From assembly GCA_029267445.1 (NCBI GenBank), contig JAJUIU010000020.1, positions 1 through 52,129 on the forward strand: a stretch of 52,129 nucleotides of DNA, in the 5' to 3' direction. Under the pieces are notes generated by a model that was given only the letters and a program-made list of their open reading frames with translations, did no database searches and was not told where the DNA came from. Within the stretch, counting starts at the first letter, position 1, and every line of letters starts with the position of its first letter. Positions 16,391 through 24,563 of this stretch are shown here, piece by piece. Position numbers and translations under genes: made by a program. Source of the DNA: Rhodospirillaceae bacterium (lineage in GTDB: Bacteria; Pseudomonadota; Alphaproteobacteria; Azospirillales; Azospirillaceae).

Positions 16391-17383
16391 ATGCATCGAC
16401 AGGTTTCGAACAGACGCGTCGCCCCGGCCGGTGTCGGTGCCGCAGCCCTCGCCGCCGGACTTCTGGCGGGCCTCTGGTCCGACAATCTGCGCCGCGCGCG
16501 GCAGGCTGAGGCCCGGCATCCGCCACCCGGACGGTTCGTCGAGGTGTCCGGGGGGCGCCTGCATGTGGTCGACGAGGGGGATGGGCCGCCGCTCGTCCTG
16601 CTGCACGGGGCCGCCTTCATGCATGGCGACATCCTGGACGGGGAGCTTGGCGACCGTCTGATGGAACGCTACCGCGTGCTGGCCTTCGACCGGCCGGGGC
16701 ACGGGTTCAGCGACGAGTTCCCGTACCACATGGCGCCCGTGAATCAGGCCCGCCTGATCCGGGAGGCGCTGCGCCGCCTCGGCATTCAGCGGCCTATCCT
16801 GCTGGGCCATTCGCTCGGCGGCGCGGTGGCCCTGGCCTACGCGCTGGATTTCCCGGACGAGGTCGCGGGCGTGGTGTTGCTGGCCCCGCAGGCCTATCCG
16901 GAGGCAGAGGCCCAGACCGTCGGGCTCGGCCTGCTGGCCACGCTCCAGGCGGAACCGCTGACCAGCCGCACCGTCTGGCCCCCGGTCGCCCGCTTCCTGT
17001 TGCGCACCATGGTCAGGCAGGCCTTCGCGCCGCAACCGATCCCACGGGAGTTCATGCGCCGGGCGCCGTTCGGCCTGCTGACCCGTCCGATGCAGCTCCG
17101 CGCCAATGGGCTTGAACTGATGGTCGACATTCCGGCGATGGGCCTCCAGGCGCGCCGCTACGGCGACCTGCGGGTCCCCCTGACCGTCATCGTGGGCACG
17201 GCGGATCAGGTGCTCGATCCCGAAAAGCAGGGCGGGCGGCTCGCCGGCGCGGTTCCGGGGGCCACCCTGGTCCGCGTGCCGGGTGTCGGGCACATGCTGC
17301 ACCATTTCACGCCCGATCCGATCGCCGGCGCGGTGCGCGACATCTGCGCCCGCGCCGGGATCGACGACTGCCCCTGCGACTGA
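16391..17383 (+). CDS. Alpha/beta-hydrolase fold protein, N-terminally anchored
   Basis: A 330-residue hydrolase. Residues 14-30 form one hydrophobic segment (GVGAAALAAGLLAGLW), so the protein is probably anchored in the inner membrane. The nucleophile elbow is GHSLGG at about residue 140, the acid is likely the Asp in GTADQVLD near 272 and the base the His in GVGHMLHHF near 299. LLHGAAFMHGD forms the oxyanion region. The substrate cannot be told. It is divergent from egtB across a 234-bp gap and convergent with the glucan synthase, with stops 4 bp apart. Confidence 0.82.
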   Translation: MHRQVSNRRVAPAGVGAAALAAGLLAGLWSDNLRRARQAEARHPPPGRFVEVSGGRLHVVDEGDGPPLVLLHGAAFMHGDILDGELGDRLMERYRVLAFDRPGHGFSDEFPYHMAPVNQARLIREALRRLGIQRPILLGHSLGGAVALAYALDFPDEVAGVVLLAPQAYPEAEAQTVGLGLLATLQAEPLTSRTVWPPVARFLLRTMVRQAFAPQPIPREFMRRAPFGLLTRPMQLRANGLELMVDIPAMGLQARRYGDLRVPLTVIVGTADQVLDPEKQGGRLAGAVPGATLVRVPGVGHMLHHFTPDPIAGAVRDICARAGIDDCPCD

Positions 17384-17387
17384 CGGA

Positions 17388-20015
17388 TCAGTCCGCCGTG
17401 CCCGCCGGGGCCGGTGCCGGGGCCGCGTCGGCCGTGGACGCCTTGCCGTGCGGCAGGGCGTTCAGGGTGGAGACGAACAGCGCCGCGATATACGGGAACG
17501 ACTGCACCACCAGCATCAGCGACCAGATGTATGCGTCGCGGTTGTTCCCGCCCTCGAACCAGGCCACGGCCCAGGCGGCGATCCACAGCCCGACCATCAG
17601 GGCGGCCTCCTCCCGCGCGTTCAGCAGGCCCTGGATCAGGGCCGGCTGATCCTCGCACTTGGGCGTGCGCACGAAGGGCCGGCCCTTGGTGAACAGCCCC
17701 TGCCAGACGGCGCGGCCCACCGTGTGGGTCAGCGCCATGCCGGCGATGGCGGCGCTGACCTTGTCGATGAAGCGGCACTCCACCCGCGCCTCGTAGAGCC
17801 AGAGGCCCACCAGCACCTTGAAGAAGAAGACGCTAAGCGTCGGGAACAGGAACACCGTCGGCGGGAATTCGAACCAGCGCGGCAGCGTCAGCAGCCCGAT
17901 CGACCAGATGATGCCGCCGATGACGAAGGCCATGTGCGCGGCGTCGGCGAACCAGGGCAGCCAGCCGGTGACGAAATGGTACTTCTGCATGCCCGTCAGG
18001 CGCTTGCCCGAGGGCAGGAACTCCCGCCAGTGCCGCTTGATGATCTGCACCGCGCCGTAGGCCCAGCGGAACCGCTGGGTCTTGTAGCCGGCGAAGCTGT
18101 CGGGGACGAGGCCCTGGCCGAAGCTGTCCGGCATGTAGACGCTCTCGTACCCCTCCTCGAACAGGCGCAGGCCCAGCTCCGCGTCCTCGCAGATGCACCA
18201 CTCCGCCCACCAGCCCACATCCTTCAGGACCTGGGTGCGGATCAGGGTCATGGTTCCGTGCTGGATGATGGCGTTGCGCTCGTTGCGCTGGACCATGCCG
18301 ATCTTGAAGAAGCCCTGGTATTCCCAGTTGATCATCCGGTGGAACGGGTCGTGCTCCCATTCCCGGTAGTCCTGGGGCGACTGGACGAAGGCGACCTTCG
18401 GGTTCTTGAAGTACGGGATCGTGGCGCACAGCCAGTCCGGCGTGACCTGGTAGTCGCTGTCGATGACGGCCACCACCTCGGCGTCCGGGGCCGTCACGGC
18501 CAGCGCGAAGTTCAGGGCGCCGGCCTTGTATCCCGGCCATTTCGGCAGATGGAAGAAGCGGAAGTTCGGGCCCAGCTTGGCGCAGTGCTCCTCCAGCGGC
18601 TTCCACACCGCCTCGTCCTTGGTGTTGTTGTCGATCACCAGGACTTCGAAGTTCGGATAGCCCATGGCGGCCAGCCGGTTCAGCGTCTCGATCACCATGT
18701 GCGCCGGCTCGTTGTAGCAGGGCACATGGATGGAGACCTTGGGCGTGTAGCCCGACAGGTCGCCGCGTAGCGGCTGGAACCGGCGCTTGTAACGGGCGGT
18801 CCATACCACCTCGGTCAGCTCCAGCCCGTCGATCAGCATGACCGCCAGCAGGATCACCTGTGCCGTGATCAGGATGCCGAAGGCCACGGTGGACATGGTG
18901 CCCATGCCGGCCGTCATCGCCTCGGCCCAGGTCCAGACCAGCACGTTCGACACGGTCAGGATCAGGGCGCCATAGAACAGCTGCCCGCCCGGGCGCAGGT
19001 CGTTCCGCCGCAGCACGAACCAGAACATCGGCAGGAAGGCGAAGGCGGTCGCCACCGCGCACAGCACGCGCCAGGACGGCACCTCGAGCACGCCCCCCTG
19101 CATCGGGAACTTCAGGTTCCGCCCGGCGTCCCAGATGCCCCAGTTGGCTTCCACCGGCCCGCCCAGCACCCGCTTCCAGGGCTGGTCGAAGGCTTCCATG
19201 ATGTAGAAGTCCCAGCGCTGCTCGCCGGCCAGATTCAGGAAGTTGCGGATGAAGGTCGCCTGGTTCACCAGGCTCGCCTCGGCCCCGCCGCGATAAGCAC
19301 CGTCGGACGGCCAGCCCACCTCGCCGATCAGGATGTGCTTGCCGGGGTAGGCGGCCTTGATCCGGTTGTACTCGTTCAGGACCTGGTTCATGGCCTGCTC
19401 GATCGGCACCTTCTCCCAGTAGGGCAGCAGGTGGATCGTGATGAAGTCGACCGCCTCCGCCAGCTCCGGATGCTCCAGCCACACATAGGGCGGCTCGGCG
19501 GTGGAGACGGGCACGTTGACCTGGCGCTTCACGCGCTGGACATACTCGGCGAGCTGCGACGCCTCCAGGTCGCCGCGATACATGACCTCGTTGCCGACCA
19601 TCACCCGCTTCACATTGCTGTTGGCGCGGGCGATGCGCACAAGGCTGACGATCTCCTGCTCGTTGGCGGCGGGATCCTGCGCCAGCCACGCGCCGGCGGT
19701 GACCAGCAGGCCGCGATCCGCCGCCAGTTCGGGAATCGCCTCCAGCCCGTTCAGGGCGGAATAGCTGCGGACCGACAGGACGTAGGGGGCCACCACGTCC
19801 AGGTCGCGCGCGATGTCGGCGCGTGACGGGTGCCGCCCCTCCGTCGGGTCCTGGTTGGGTCCATAGGGGTTGAAGGCGACACCGGCGATGGTGCCGGACC
19901 AGGGCCGCTCCAGCGTCGCCGGACGGTTGGAGAAGGCCCAGGCGCCGATGTTCCCCAGCACGAGCAGCAGGAGAACGCCCCAGGCCGTCCCTCGCATCCG
20001 CAGTATCTTGCGCAT
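17388..20015 (-). CDS. GH17-GT2 beta-glucan synthase (NdvB-like)
   Basis: An 875-residue membrane enzyme with two catalytic domains. After an N-terminal signal/anchor comes a GH17-like domain (residues about 40-310) with both glutamates in place: VMVGNEVMYR (acid/base) and ILIGEVGWPS (nucleophile). Several membrane helices follow, then a processive GT2 domain with SIHVPCYNEP, AVIDSDYQ (DxD-like), CEDAELGLRL and QRFRW (QxxRW), then further membrane helices. This order is that of NdvB/NdvC proteins that make periplasmic beta-1,3 or beta-1,3;1,6 glucans, the GT2 polymerising UDP-glucose and the GH17 remodelling or cyclising. Linkage type is not determined. Single gene, with a 407-bp upstream region. 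Confidence 0.88.
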   Translation of the reverse strand: MRKILRMRGTAWGVLLLLVLGNIGAWAFSNRPATLERPWSGTIAGVAFNPYGPNQDPTEGRHPSRADIARDLDVVAPYVLSVRSYSALNGLEAIPELAADRGLLVTAGAWLAQDPAANEQEIVSLVRIARANSNVKRVMVGNEVMYRGDLEASQLAEYVQRVKRQVNVPVSTAEPPYVWLEHPELAEAVDFITIHLLPYWEKVPIEQAMNQVLNEYNRIKAAYPGKHILIGEVGWPSDGAYRGGAEASLVNQATFIRNFLNLAGEQRWDFYIMEAFDQPWKRVLGGPVEANWGIWDAGRNLKFPMQGGVLEVPSWRVLCAVATAFAFLPMFWFVLRRNDLRPGGQLFYGALILTVSNVLVWTWAEAMTAGMGTMSTVAFGILITAQVILLAVMLIDGLELTEVVWTARYKRRFQPLRGDLSGYTPKVSIHVPCYNEPAHMVIETLNRLAAMGYPNFEVLVIDNNTKDEAVWKPLEEHCAKLGPNFRFFHLPKWPGYKAGALNFALAVTAPDAEVVAVIDSDYQVTPDWLCATIPYFKNPKVAFVQSPQDYREWEHDPFHRMINWEYQGFFKIGMVQRNERNAIIQHGTMTLIRTQVLKDVGWWAEWCICEDAELGLRLFEEGYESVYMPDSFGQGLVPDSFAGYKTQRFRWAYGAVQIIKRHWREFLPSGKRLTGMQKYHFVTGWLPWFADAAHMAFVIGGIIWSIGLLTLPRWFEFPPTVFLFPTLSVFFFKVLVGLWLYEARVECRFIDKVSAAIAGMALTHTVGRAVWQGLFTKGRPFVRTPKCEDQPALIQGLLNAREEAALMVGLWIAAWAVAWFEGGNNRDAYIWSLMLVVQSFPYIAALFVSTLNALPHGKASTADAAPAPAPAGTAD

Positions 20016-20422
20016 CGTCAGTCCTTCAGAGCCCCTTCAACCGGCGGGGCACCCGCCCCGGCCGCACCGACCCGCGCACGTGCGGCGCCCTTGGGGACGC
20101 CGTTCGAGCGATGACGAGACTGGTGGACGTTTTTGGTATTTTCGTGGAACTCCCGTGGCGATCTTACCCGGCGCCTCTCCCCGGAGCCACGGCAGCGATG
20201 CGGCTGGCGCATCGGTACCGGCCGGCACGTGGGTGAGCGGGGCGCGATCGGAAGACCCGCCACGCTACGAAAATAGGGATAATCCGTTTTGCGTAAAGCG
20301 GTACTTTGAAGCCTCAGCGCTGCAAAATCCGCAGTGCCCCGGCCGGTCTCCGGACCGCCCCCTTGAACGGTGCCGCGGCCCGGTCGGCCCGGTGACAAGT
20401 CTGTGACCCAGGGTAGAGGAAG
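20016..20422. other. Divergent intergenic region, promoters expected
   Basis: A 407-bp gap between the leftward glucan synthase and the rightward HIT gene. Two AT-richer islands stand out, at about 20128-20152 and 20267-20300, and are the likely promoter zones of the two genes. I see no gene, no clear terminator and no riboswitch that I can recognise. Confidence 0.4.
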
Positions 20423-20845
20423 ATGATGAGCGCGGACGGCTTCGAACTGCACCCCCGGCTGGCGGCGGACACGCTGCCGGTGGCGGACCTTCCGCTCTGC
20501 CGGGCGCTGCTCATGGACAACCGGCTCTTCCCCTGGCTGATCCTGGTGCCGCGCCGCGCCGGGGCGGTCGAGATGCACCGGCTGCCGGCCGACGACCGCG
20601 CCCGGCTGATGGAGGAGATGACGCTGGCCGCCGCCGTGCTGGAGGCGGCCGTGGCGCCCGACAAGATGAACATCGGGGCGCTGGGCAACATGGTCCCGCA
20701 GCTTCATGTGCACGTGATCGCGCGGCGCCGGGACGATCCCGCATGGCCGGGTCCCGTCTGGGGCGCCGGCCATGCCGAGCCCTATGGCAGGGGGGAGGGG
20801 GAGGCGCTCGCCGCCCGGCTGGCCGCGGCGCTCACAGCGCCCTGA
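20423..20845 (+). CDS. HIT-family nucleotide hydrolase-like protein
   Basis: A 140-residue protein with the histidine-triad region in MVPQLHVHVIARR at about residue 92. The catalytic middle His is kept but the first position of the triad is Gln (Q-L-H-V-H-V-I), a variant that I recall as common in short proteobacterial HIT proteins. Members hydrolyse nucleoside phosphoramidates, dinucleoside polyphosphates or related bonds; the substrate is unknown. Upstream LVPRRAGAVEMHRL matches the family's N-terminal half. A weak AGAGGA lies just upstream. Its end overlaps the end of the convergent PHA-synthase-like gene by 14 bases. Confidence 0.85.
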   Translation: MMSADGFELHPRLAADTLPVADLPLCRALLMDNRLFPWLILVPRRAGAVEMHRLPADDRARLMEEMTLAAAVLEAAVAPDKMNIGALGNMVPQLHVHVIARRRDDPAWPGPVWGAGHAEPYGRGEGEALAARLAAALTAP

Positions 20846-22040
20846 TCCACTCCGCCAGCGGGCGCCAGACCTGCTCCTCCGCCCCGGCGCTGACGATCAT
20901 GCCGATATGCCCCAGCGGCGGGCGCATGACCGTGGCGCCCGGAATGGCGTCGCCCAGTGCGGTCGCCGACGCGGGCGGCACGATCCGGTCCTTGGCCGGA
21001 ACCATGACCAGGGTCGGCAGGTCCAGCCGCTCCGGCCGCACCGGTTCGTCGGCGACCGTCCACCGTCCGGCCGCCGTGTCGTTCCGGCCGTACCAGCCGC
21101 CAAGGCATTCCCGTGCCACGGCGGCGGGAAGTGTGACGCCGTCGTTCAGCCAGTCCTCCAGCGCCACGAACTCCTTCGCCGCCTCGCTGTCCGGGTCCAG
21201 GCCGGCGAAGCGGCTGAACTTCTTCAGGACCAGAAGCGGGTCCAGGCTGGCGAACAGGGCCTGGATGGCGTCCACGGGCAGTTCGCCCAGAAGCCGCATC
21301 GCCGGTTCCTGCACGCCCAGGGTCGCCGCCACGCGCGCCGCCCCCTCCGCGTCGTCCGCGTGGAAGTCCCAAGGTGTGGCCAGCAGGGCGAGGCCCCTGA
21401 CCTCCTTCGCCTGCCGGAGCGCGCCCGCCAGGGCCAGATTGCCTCCCATGCAGTAGCCGGCCAGCACCGGCCGCTCGCCGGTCAGGTGCCTGACGGCGCC
21501 CAGTGCGCGCGACAGGCGTCCGGCGATGATGTCGGTCAGGGTGAAGCCCCGCTCGACCGGCCCCGGCGGCCCCCAGTCCAGCAGGAAGGGGCGCACACCC
21601 TGGCCCGCCAGCCAGCGCATCAGGCTCTTGCGCGCCGACAGGTCCAGGATGTAGCCGCGATTGACCAGCGACGGGATGAACAGCGTCGGCCGCCCGGCAC
21701 CGCCATAGTCCAGCAGCCGGGCGCGCCCCTCACGCCAGACCGGCTCGGGGTCGTCGACATCGCGCCGGTAGGGATGGTGGCGGTAGCGTTCCAATCCGGT
21801 GAAAAGGCGGTCGATGCGCCGCCGCATCTCGCGGTCGACGGCGGCCGCCAGCTCATCGGCGGGGGCGGCGGCGATCTCCTTCCGGAGGCTCTCCGCCCGG
21901 TCCCGCAGCGCCGGCCGCCAGGGCAGCGAGCCGCTTCTCGAGAAGGGCAATGCGGTCGGCGAGCTCAGCAAGACGCTCAGGCTCGCTGTCAGATGCAGGC
22001 CCAGTGGCCTGGGACCCTGCCTCCGTTGGGGGACGGTCAT
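20832..22040 (-). CDS. PHA synthase-like alpha/beta hydrolase (class III PhaC-like)
   Basis: The catalytic domain has the polyhydroxyalkanoate synthase type lipase box with cysteine nucleophile, AGYCMGGNLALA, the acid in VPAKDRIVPP and the base in PLGHIGMI, so the PhaC triad is complete. PhaC polymerises hydroxyacyl-CoA on granules. The length fits the short class III subunit rather than the roughly 600-residue class I enzyme. The coordinates give the longest open frame. Its first 30-50 residues overlap the 3' end of the PhaE-like gene in another frame, and codon composition shifts to this frame only near 21890, so the true start probably lies between 21950 (TTG) and 21827 (ATG). It could instead be a PHA-related hydrolase. 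Confidence 0.82.
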   Translation of the reverse strand: MTVPQRRQGPRPLGLHLTASLSVLLSSPTALPFSRSGSLPWRPALRDRAESLRKEIAAAPADELAAAVDREMRRRIDRLFTGLERYRHHPYRRDVDDPEPVWREGRARLLDYGGAGRPTLFIPSLVNRGYILDLSARKSLMRWLAGQGVRPFLLDWGPPGPVERGFTLTDIIAGRLSRALGAVRHLTGERPVLAGYCMGGNLALAGALRQAKEVRGLALLATPWDFHADDAEGAARVAATLGVQEPAMRLLGELPVDAIQALFASLDPLLVLKKFSRFAGLDPDSEAAKEFVALEDWLNDGVTLPAAVARECLGGWYGRNDTAAGRWTVADEPVRPERLDLPTLVMVPAKDRIVPPASATALGDAIPGATVMRPPLGHIGMIVSAGAEEQVWRPLAEWIRAL

Positions 22041-22290
22041 GGGCGGTCGGTCCTGCTGTGAAGGCGCGCAGCCAGGGCGGCACGGCGGTGCCGGGCGGCG
22101 TCAGGAATGCCGGGAAGCTCATGGCGGACTGTCCCAGCGTGGTCAGCATCCGTGTGATGCTGTCGGCCATGTCCGGATCGGAGGCCACCGCCGTCCACTG
22201 GTCCTGCCAGAGATCCAGGTACCGGCGGGCGAGGTCGTCCAGCGGGGGCGGGTCTTCGGCGGGGTCTTTGTGTGGGGCCATGGCGCGCAT
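21853..22290 (-). CDS. Short PhaE-like partner protein
   Basis: A protein of about 145 residues. The segment LARRYLDLWQDQWTAVASDP and the following helical block MADSITRMLTTLGQSAMSF resemble the N-terminal part of class III synthase subunit PhaE. The C-terminus is a short coiled coil (ERLAELADRIALLEKRLAAL) followed by a basic tail. True PhaE is usually two to three times longer, so this would be a minimal form. I prefer the ATG at 22290, five bases after GGACGG; upstream frame to 22425 would run through the putative phaR operators. Located just before the PhaC-like gene and probably coupled to it. Confidence 0.62.
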   Translation of the reverse strand: MRAMAPHKDPAEDPPPLDDLARRYLDLWQDQWTAVASDPDMADSITRMLTTLGQSAMSFPAFLTPPGTAVPPWLRAFTAGPTAHDRPPTEAGSQATGPASDSEPERLAELADRIALLEKRLAALAAGAAGPGGEPPEGDRRRPRR

Positions 22291-22327
22291 CATAACCGTC
22301 CGGACGTGGCCATGCACCGCCTCTGGC

Positions 22328-22378
22328 GCTGCGGTATCCCATTTCGCCGCTGCGGCAGGAATGCTTGCGCTGCGGCAG
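22328..22378. promoter_or_regulatory. Three helically phased GCTGCGG repeats, candidate PhaR operators
   Basis: GCTGCGG occurs at 22328-22334, and the longer GCTGCGGCAG at 22349-22358 and 22369-22378. The spacing is 21 and 20 bp, about two helical turns, so all copies face the same side of the DNA. They lie in the 143-bp gap between the PhaE-like gene and phaR. PhaR proteins of Paracoccus and Rhodobacter are known to bind TGC-rich, CTGC/GCAG-type sites and to repress their own gene, so autoregulation is a good inference. Confidence 0.5.
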
Positions 22379-22433
22379 TCCAATCGCGTACTTCTAATGT
22401 GGATTTGCCCTTCACGCCGGAACACCGTCCCCG

Positions 22434-23033
22434 ATGGCCGACAAAGAAGACCAGAAGCAAGCTCCGGTCACGATCAAGAAGTATGCGAACCGCCGCCTCT
22501 ACAACACGGCGACCAGCAGCTACGTGACGCTCGACCATCTCTGCCAGATGGTCAAGGAGGGCACGGATTTCGTCGTCTACGACGCCAAGACGGGCGACGA
22601 CATCACCCGCTCCGTCCTCACCCAGATCATCGTGGAGGAGGAGTCGAAGGGGCAGAACCTGCTGCCGATCCCGTTCCTGCGGCAGCTGATCAGCTTCTAC
22701 GGCGACAACATGCAGTGGCTGGTGCCCCGGTACCTCGAATACAGCATGCAGTCGTTCACCAAGAACCAGGAGAAGATGCGCGACTACTTCCAGACCGCCT
22801 TCGGGGGCATGTTCCCCTTCGGCACGCTGGAGGAGATGGGCAAGCAGAACATCGCGATGTTCGAACGCGCCATGCGCATGTTCGCCCCGTTCCCGCCGGG
22901 CGAGGCGCCCAAGCCGGACAGTCCGGCCGCCGAGTACAAGCGCGGGGCCGACGACAAGTTCTCCGAGCTGCAGAAGCGCCTGGACGAGCTCCAGGGCCAG
23001 CTTGAGAAGCTGACGCCCAAGAAGGGCGACTGA
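22434..23033 (+). CDS. phaR: PhaR, polyhydroxyalkanoate synthesis repressor
   Basis: A 199-residue protein. The N-terminal DNA-binding domain begins TIKKYANRRLYNTATSSYVT, the family signature, and continues with the VVYDAKTGDDITRSVLTQII segment. The middle PHB-accumulation regulatory repeats include PFLRQLISFYGDNMQWLVPRY, and the C-terminal region has phenylalanine-rich and charged helices ending in a short coiled coil (SELQKRLDELQGQLEKL). PhaR binds PHA granules as well as DNA and derepresses phasin and synthesis genes when granules form. No strong SD is seen; the start follows the family. Upstream TGC-rich repeats suggest self-repression. Confidence 0.95.
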   Translation: MADKEDQKQAPVTIKKYANRRLYNTATSSYVTLDHLCQMVKEGTDFVVYDAKTGDDITRSVLTQIIVEEESKGQNLLPIPFLRQLISFYGDNMQWLVPRYLEYSMQSFTKNQEKMRDYFQTAFGGMFPFGTLEEMGKQNIAMFERAMRMFAPFPPGEAPKPDSPAAEYKRGADDKFSELQKRLDELQGQLEKLTPKKGD

Positions 23034-23462
23034 TCCGCCGATCTTTCGGGTGACGGGACGGCTTGGCGGAGCGATCCGCCTGCCGCGCCGTTTCCGCGCC
23101 CATCCACCCCCGCGCGCGTCCCGGCCCGATACCCGCCGCGTAGGCTGGGGGCATGGTCACGCCTGTCCCGCCGCTGCCCGCACCGCCGGGCCTTCCGGGG
23201 CCCGCCGGGCGGGCGCCGCCGCCCGTGCCCCCGCCCCCGGTCGAGCCATGGCCGGCGCGGGTCGCCGCCGCCTATGGGGGGGAGGGTCAGGCGGACAGGG
23301 GCCGGATTCTCGATATAGCCGTCTGAGCCGCCTCGAGGGCGGTGCGCCGCGCAGCTTTCGGCTTCAATCCGGGCGCGGCGCTGGCTAATGTGCCGGTCCC
23401 GGACACCGCCGGGCGACGGGCCGCCAAGGTCCCGCGTGAACGATGACAGAGGGATGGACGCC
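23034..23462. other. Intergenic region with one possible small gene
   Basis: A 429-bp stretch between phaR and the oxidoreductase. Apart from the possible 57-codon frame at 23153-23326 it holds no gene I can support. I see no clear terminator after phaR. Confidence 0.4.
23153..23326 (+). CDS. Possible small proline-rich protein
   Basis: A 57-codon frame with almost pure G/C third positions, as in real genes here. The first half is Pro-rich (PPVPPPPVEPWPAR), and the second half (AAAYGGEGQADRGRILDIAV) has ordinary composition and ends at a TGA. A run of G precedes the ATG but no good SD spacing. I do not recognise the protein. Chance open frames are common at this GC content, hence the low confidence. 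Confidence 0.35.
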   Translation: MVTPVPPLPAPPGLPGPAGRAPPPVPPPPVEPWPARVAAAYGGEGQADRGRILDIAV

Positions 23463-24488
23463 ATGGCGGGCAACCGTAGGATCGTGCTGGCCGCGCGCCC
23501 GGTCGGCATGCCGACACCGCAGGATTTCCGGCTGGAGACGGCGGACGTGCCCCGCCCCGGCGATGGGGAGGTGCTGCTACGCACCGTCTGGCTCTCCCTC
23601 GATCCCTACATGCGCGGCCGCATGAGTGCCGCCAAGAGCTACGCCAAGCCGGTGGAGATCGGGGAGGTGATGACCGGCGGCACGGTGTCGGAGGTTCTAG
23701 AGAGCAACAGCCCCGGCCTCGCCAAGGGGGACATGGTCGTCGGCATCGGCGGCTGGCAGGAATACGCGGTCCTGCCGGGCAGCGAGGTGCAGAAGATCGA
23801 CCCGTCCGCCTTCCCGCCCAGCTACGCGCTGGGTGTGCTGGGCATGCCGGGCCTGACCGCCTATGTCGGCCTGCTGGACATCGGGCAGCCCAAGGCCGGG
23901 GAGACGGTGGTGGTCTCCGCCGCCGCCGGGGCCGTCGGCTCCATCGTCGGCCAGATCGCGAAGATCAAGGGCTGCCGCGCCGTCGGCATCGCCGGCGGGC
24001 CCGACAAGTGCGCCCATGTGCGCGACGCGCTGGGGTTCGACGCCTGCGTGGACTACAAGGCCCCGGACTTCCAGGCCCAGCTCAAGGCCGCCTGCCCGGA
24101 CGGCATCGACGTCTATTTCGACAATGTCGGCGGCGATGTGGCCGACGCCTGCCTCGCCCTGATGAACACGCACGGGCGCATGCCGGTCTGCGGCCGGATC
24201 GCCAACTACAACGACACCGAGCTGCCGCCCGGCCCCAACAAGGTGCCCATGGTGATGGGCCTCGTGCTGGTGCGGCGCCTGAAGATCCAGGGCTTCATCA
24301 TCTTCGACCACTGGCACCGGATGCCGGACTTCCACCGCGATGTCGGCGGCTGGCTGAAGGACGGGCGCATCCGCTGGCGGGAGGATGTGGTGGAGGGGCT
24401 GGAGAAGGCGCCCGACGCCTTCATCGGCCTGCTGAAGGGCCGGAACCTCGGCAAGCTGCTGGTCCGCGTCGGCGCGGACAAGGCCTGA
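23463..24488 (+). CDS. NADP-dependent oxidoreductase (CurA/leukotriene B4 dehydrogenase-like MDR)
   Basis: A 341-residue medium-chain reductase without zinc ligands. WLSLDPYMRGRMS and the cofactor motif VVVSAAAGAVGSIVGQIAKIKG (AxxGxxG, about residue 158) mark the curcumin/enone reductase group. NVGGDVADACLALMN and the FIIFDHWHRMPDF tail also fit. It should reduce activated C=C bonds with NADPH. I chose ATG 23463, nine bases after AGAGGG, over in-frame upstream ATGs at 23454 and 23388. First gene of a rightward series of oxidoreductases. Confidence 0.88.
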   Translation: MAGNRRIVLAARPVGMPTPQDFRLETADVPRPGDGEVLLRTVWLSLDPYMRGRMSAAKSYAKPVEIGEVMTGGTVSEVLESNSPGLAKGDMVVGIGGWQEYAVLPGSEVQKIDPSAFPPSYALGVLGMPGLTAYVGLLDIGQPKAGETVVVSAAAGAVGSIVGQIAKIKGCRAVGIAGGPDKCAHVRDALGFDACVDYKAPDFQAQLKAACPDGIDVYFDNVGGDVADACLALMNTHGRMPVCGRIANYNDTELPPGPNKVPMVMGLVLVRRLKIQGFIIFDHWHRMPDFHRDVGGWLKDGRIRWREDVVEGLEKAPDAFIGLLKGRNLGKLLVRVGADKA

Positions 24489-24497
24489 GCGATAACC

Positions 24498-24563
24498 ACG
24501 ACCGACAAGCTGGACGACCGACAGGCAAGACGAACGACAAGCGCAGGGAAGGAACGACCGACC
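24498..24563 (+). repeat. Four spaced copies of an ACGACCGACA decamer
   Basis: Copies lie at 24498-24507, 24514-24523, 24530-24539 (ACGAACGACA) and 24554-24563 (last base changed), at spacings of 16, 16 and 24 bp, in the short gap before the SDR start. This could be a slipped-strand tandem expansion or a binding array. The SD (AGGAA) lies between the third and fourth copies. Confidence 0.5.
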
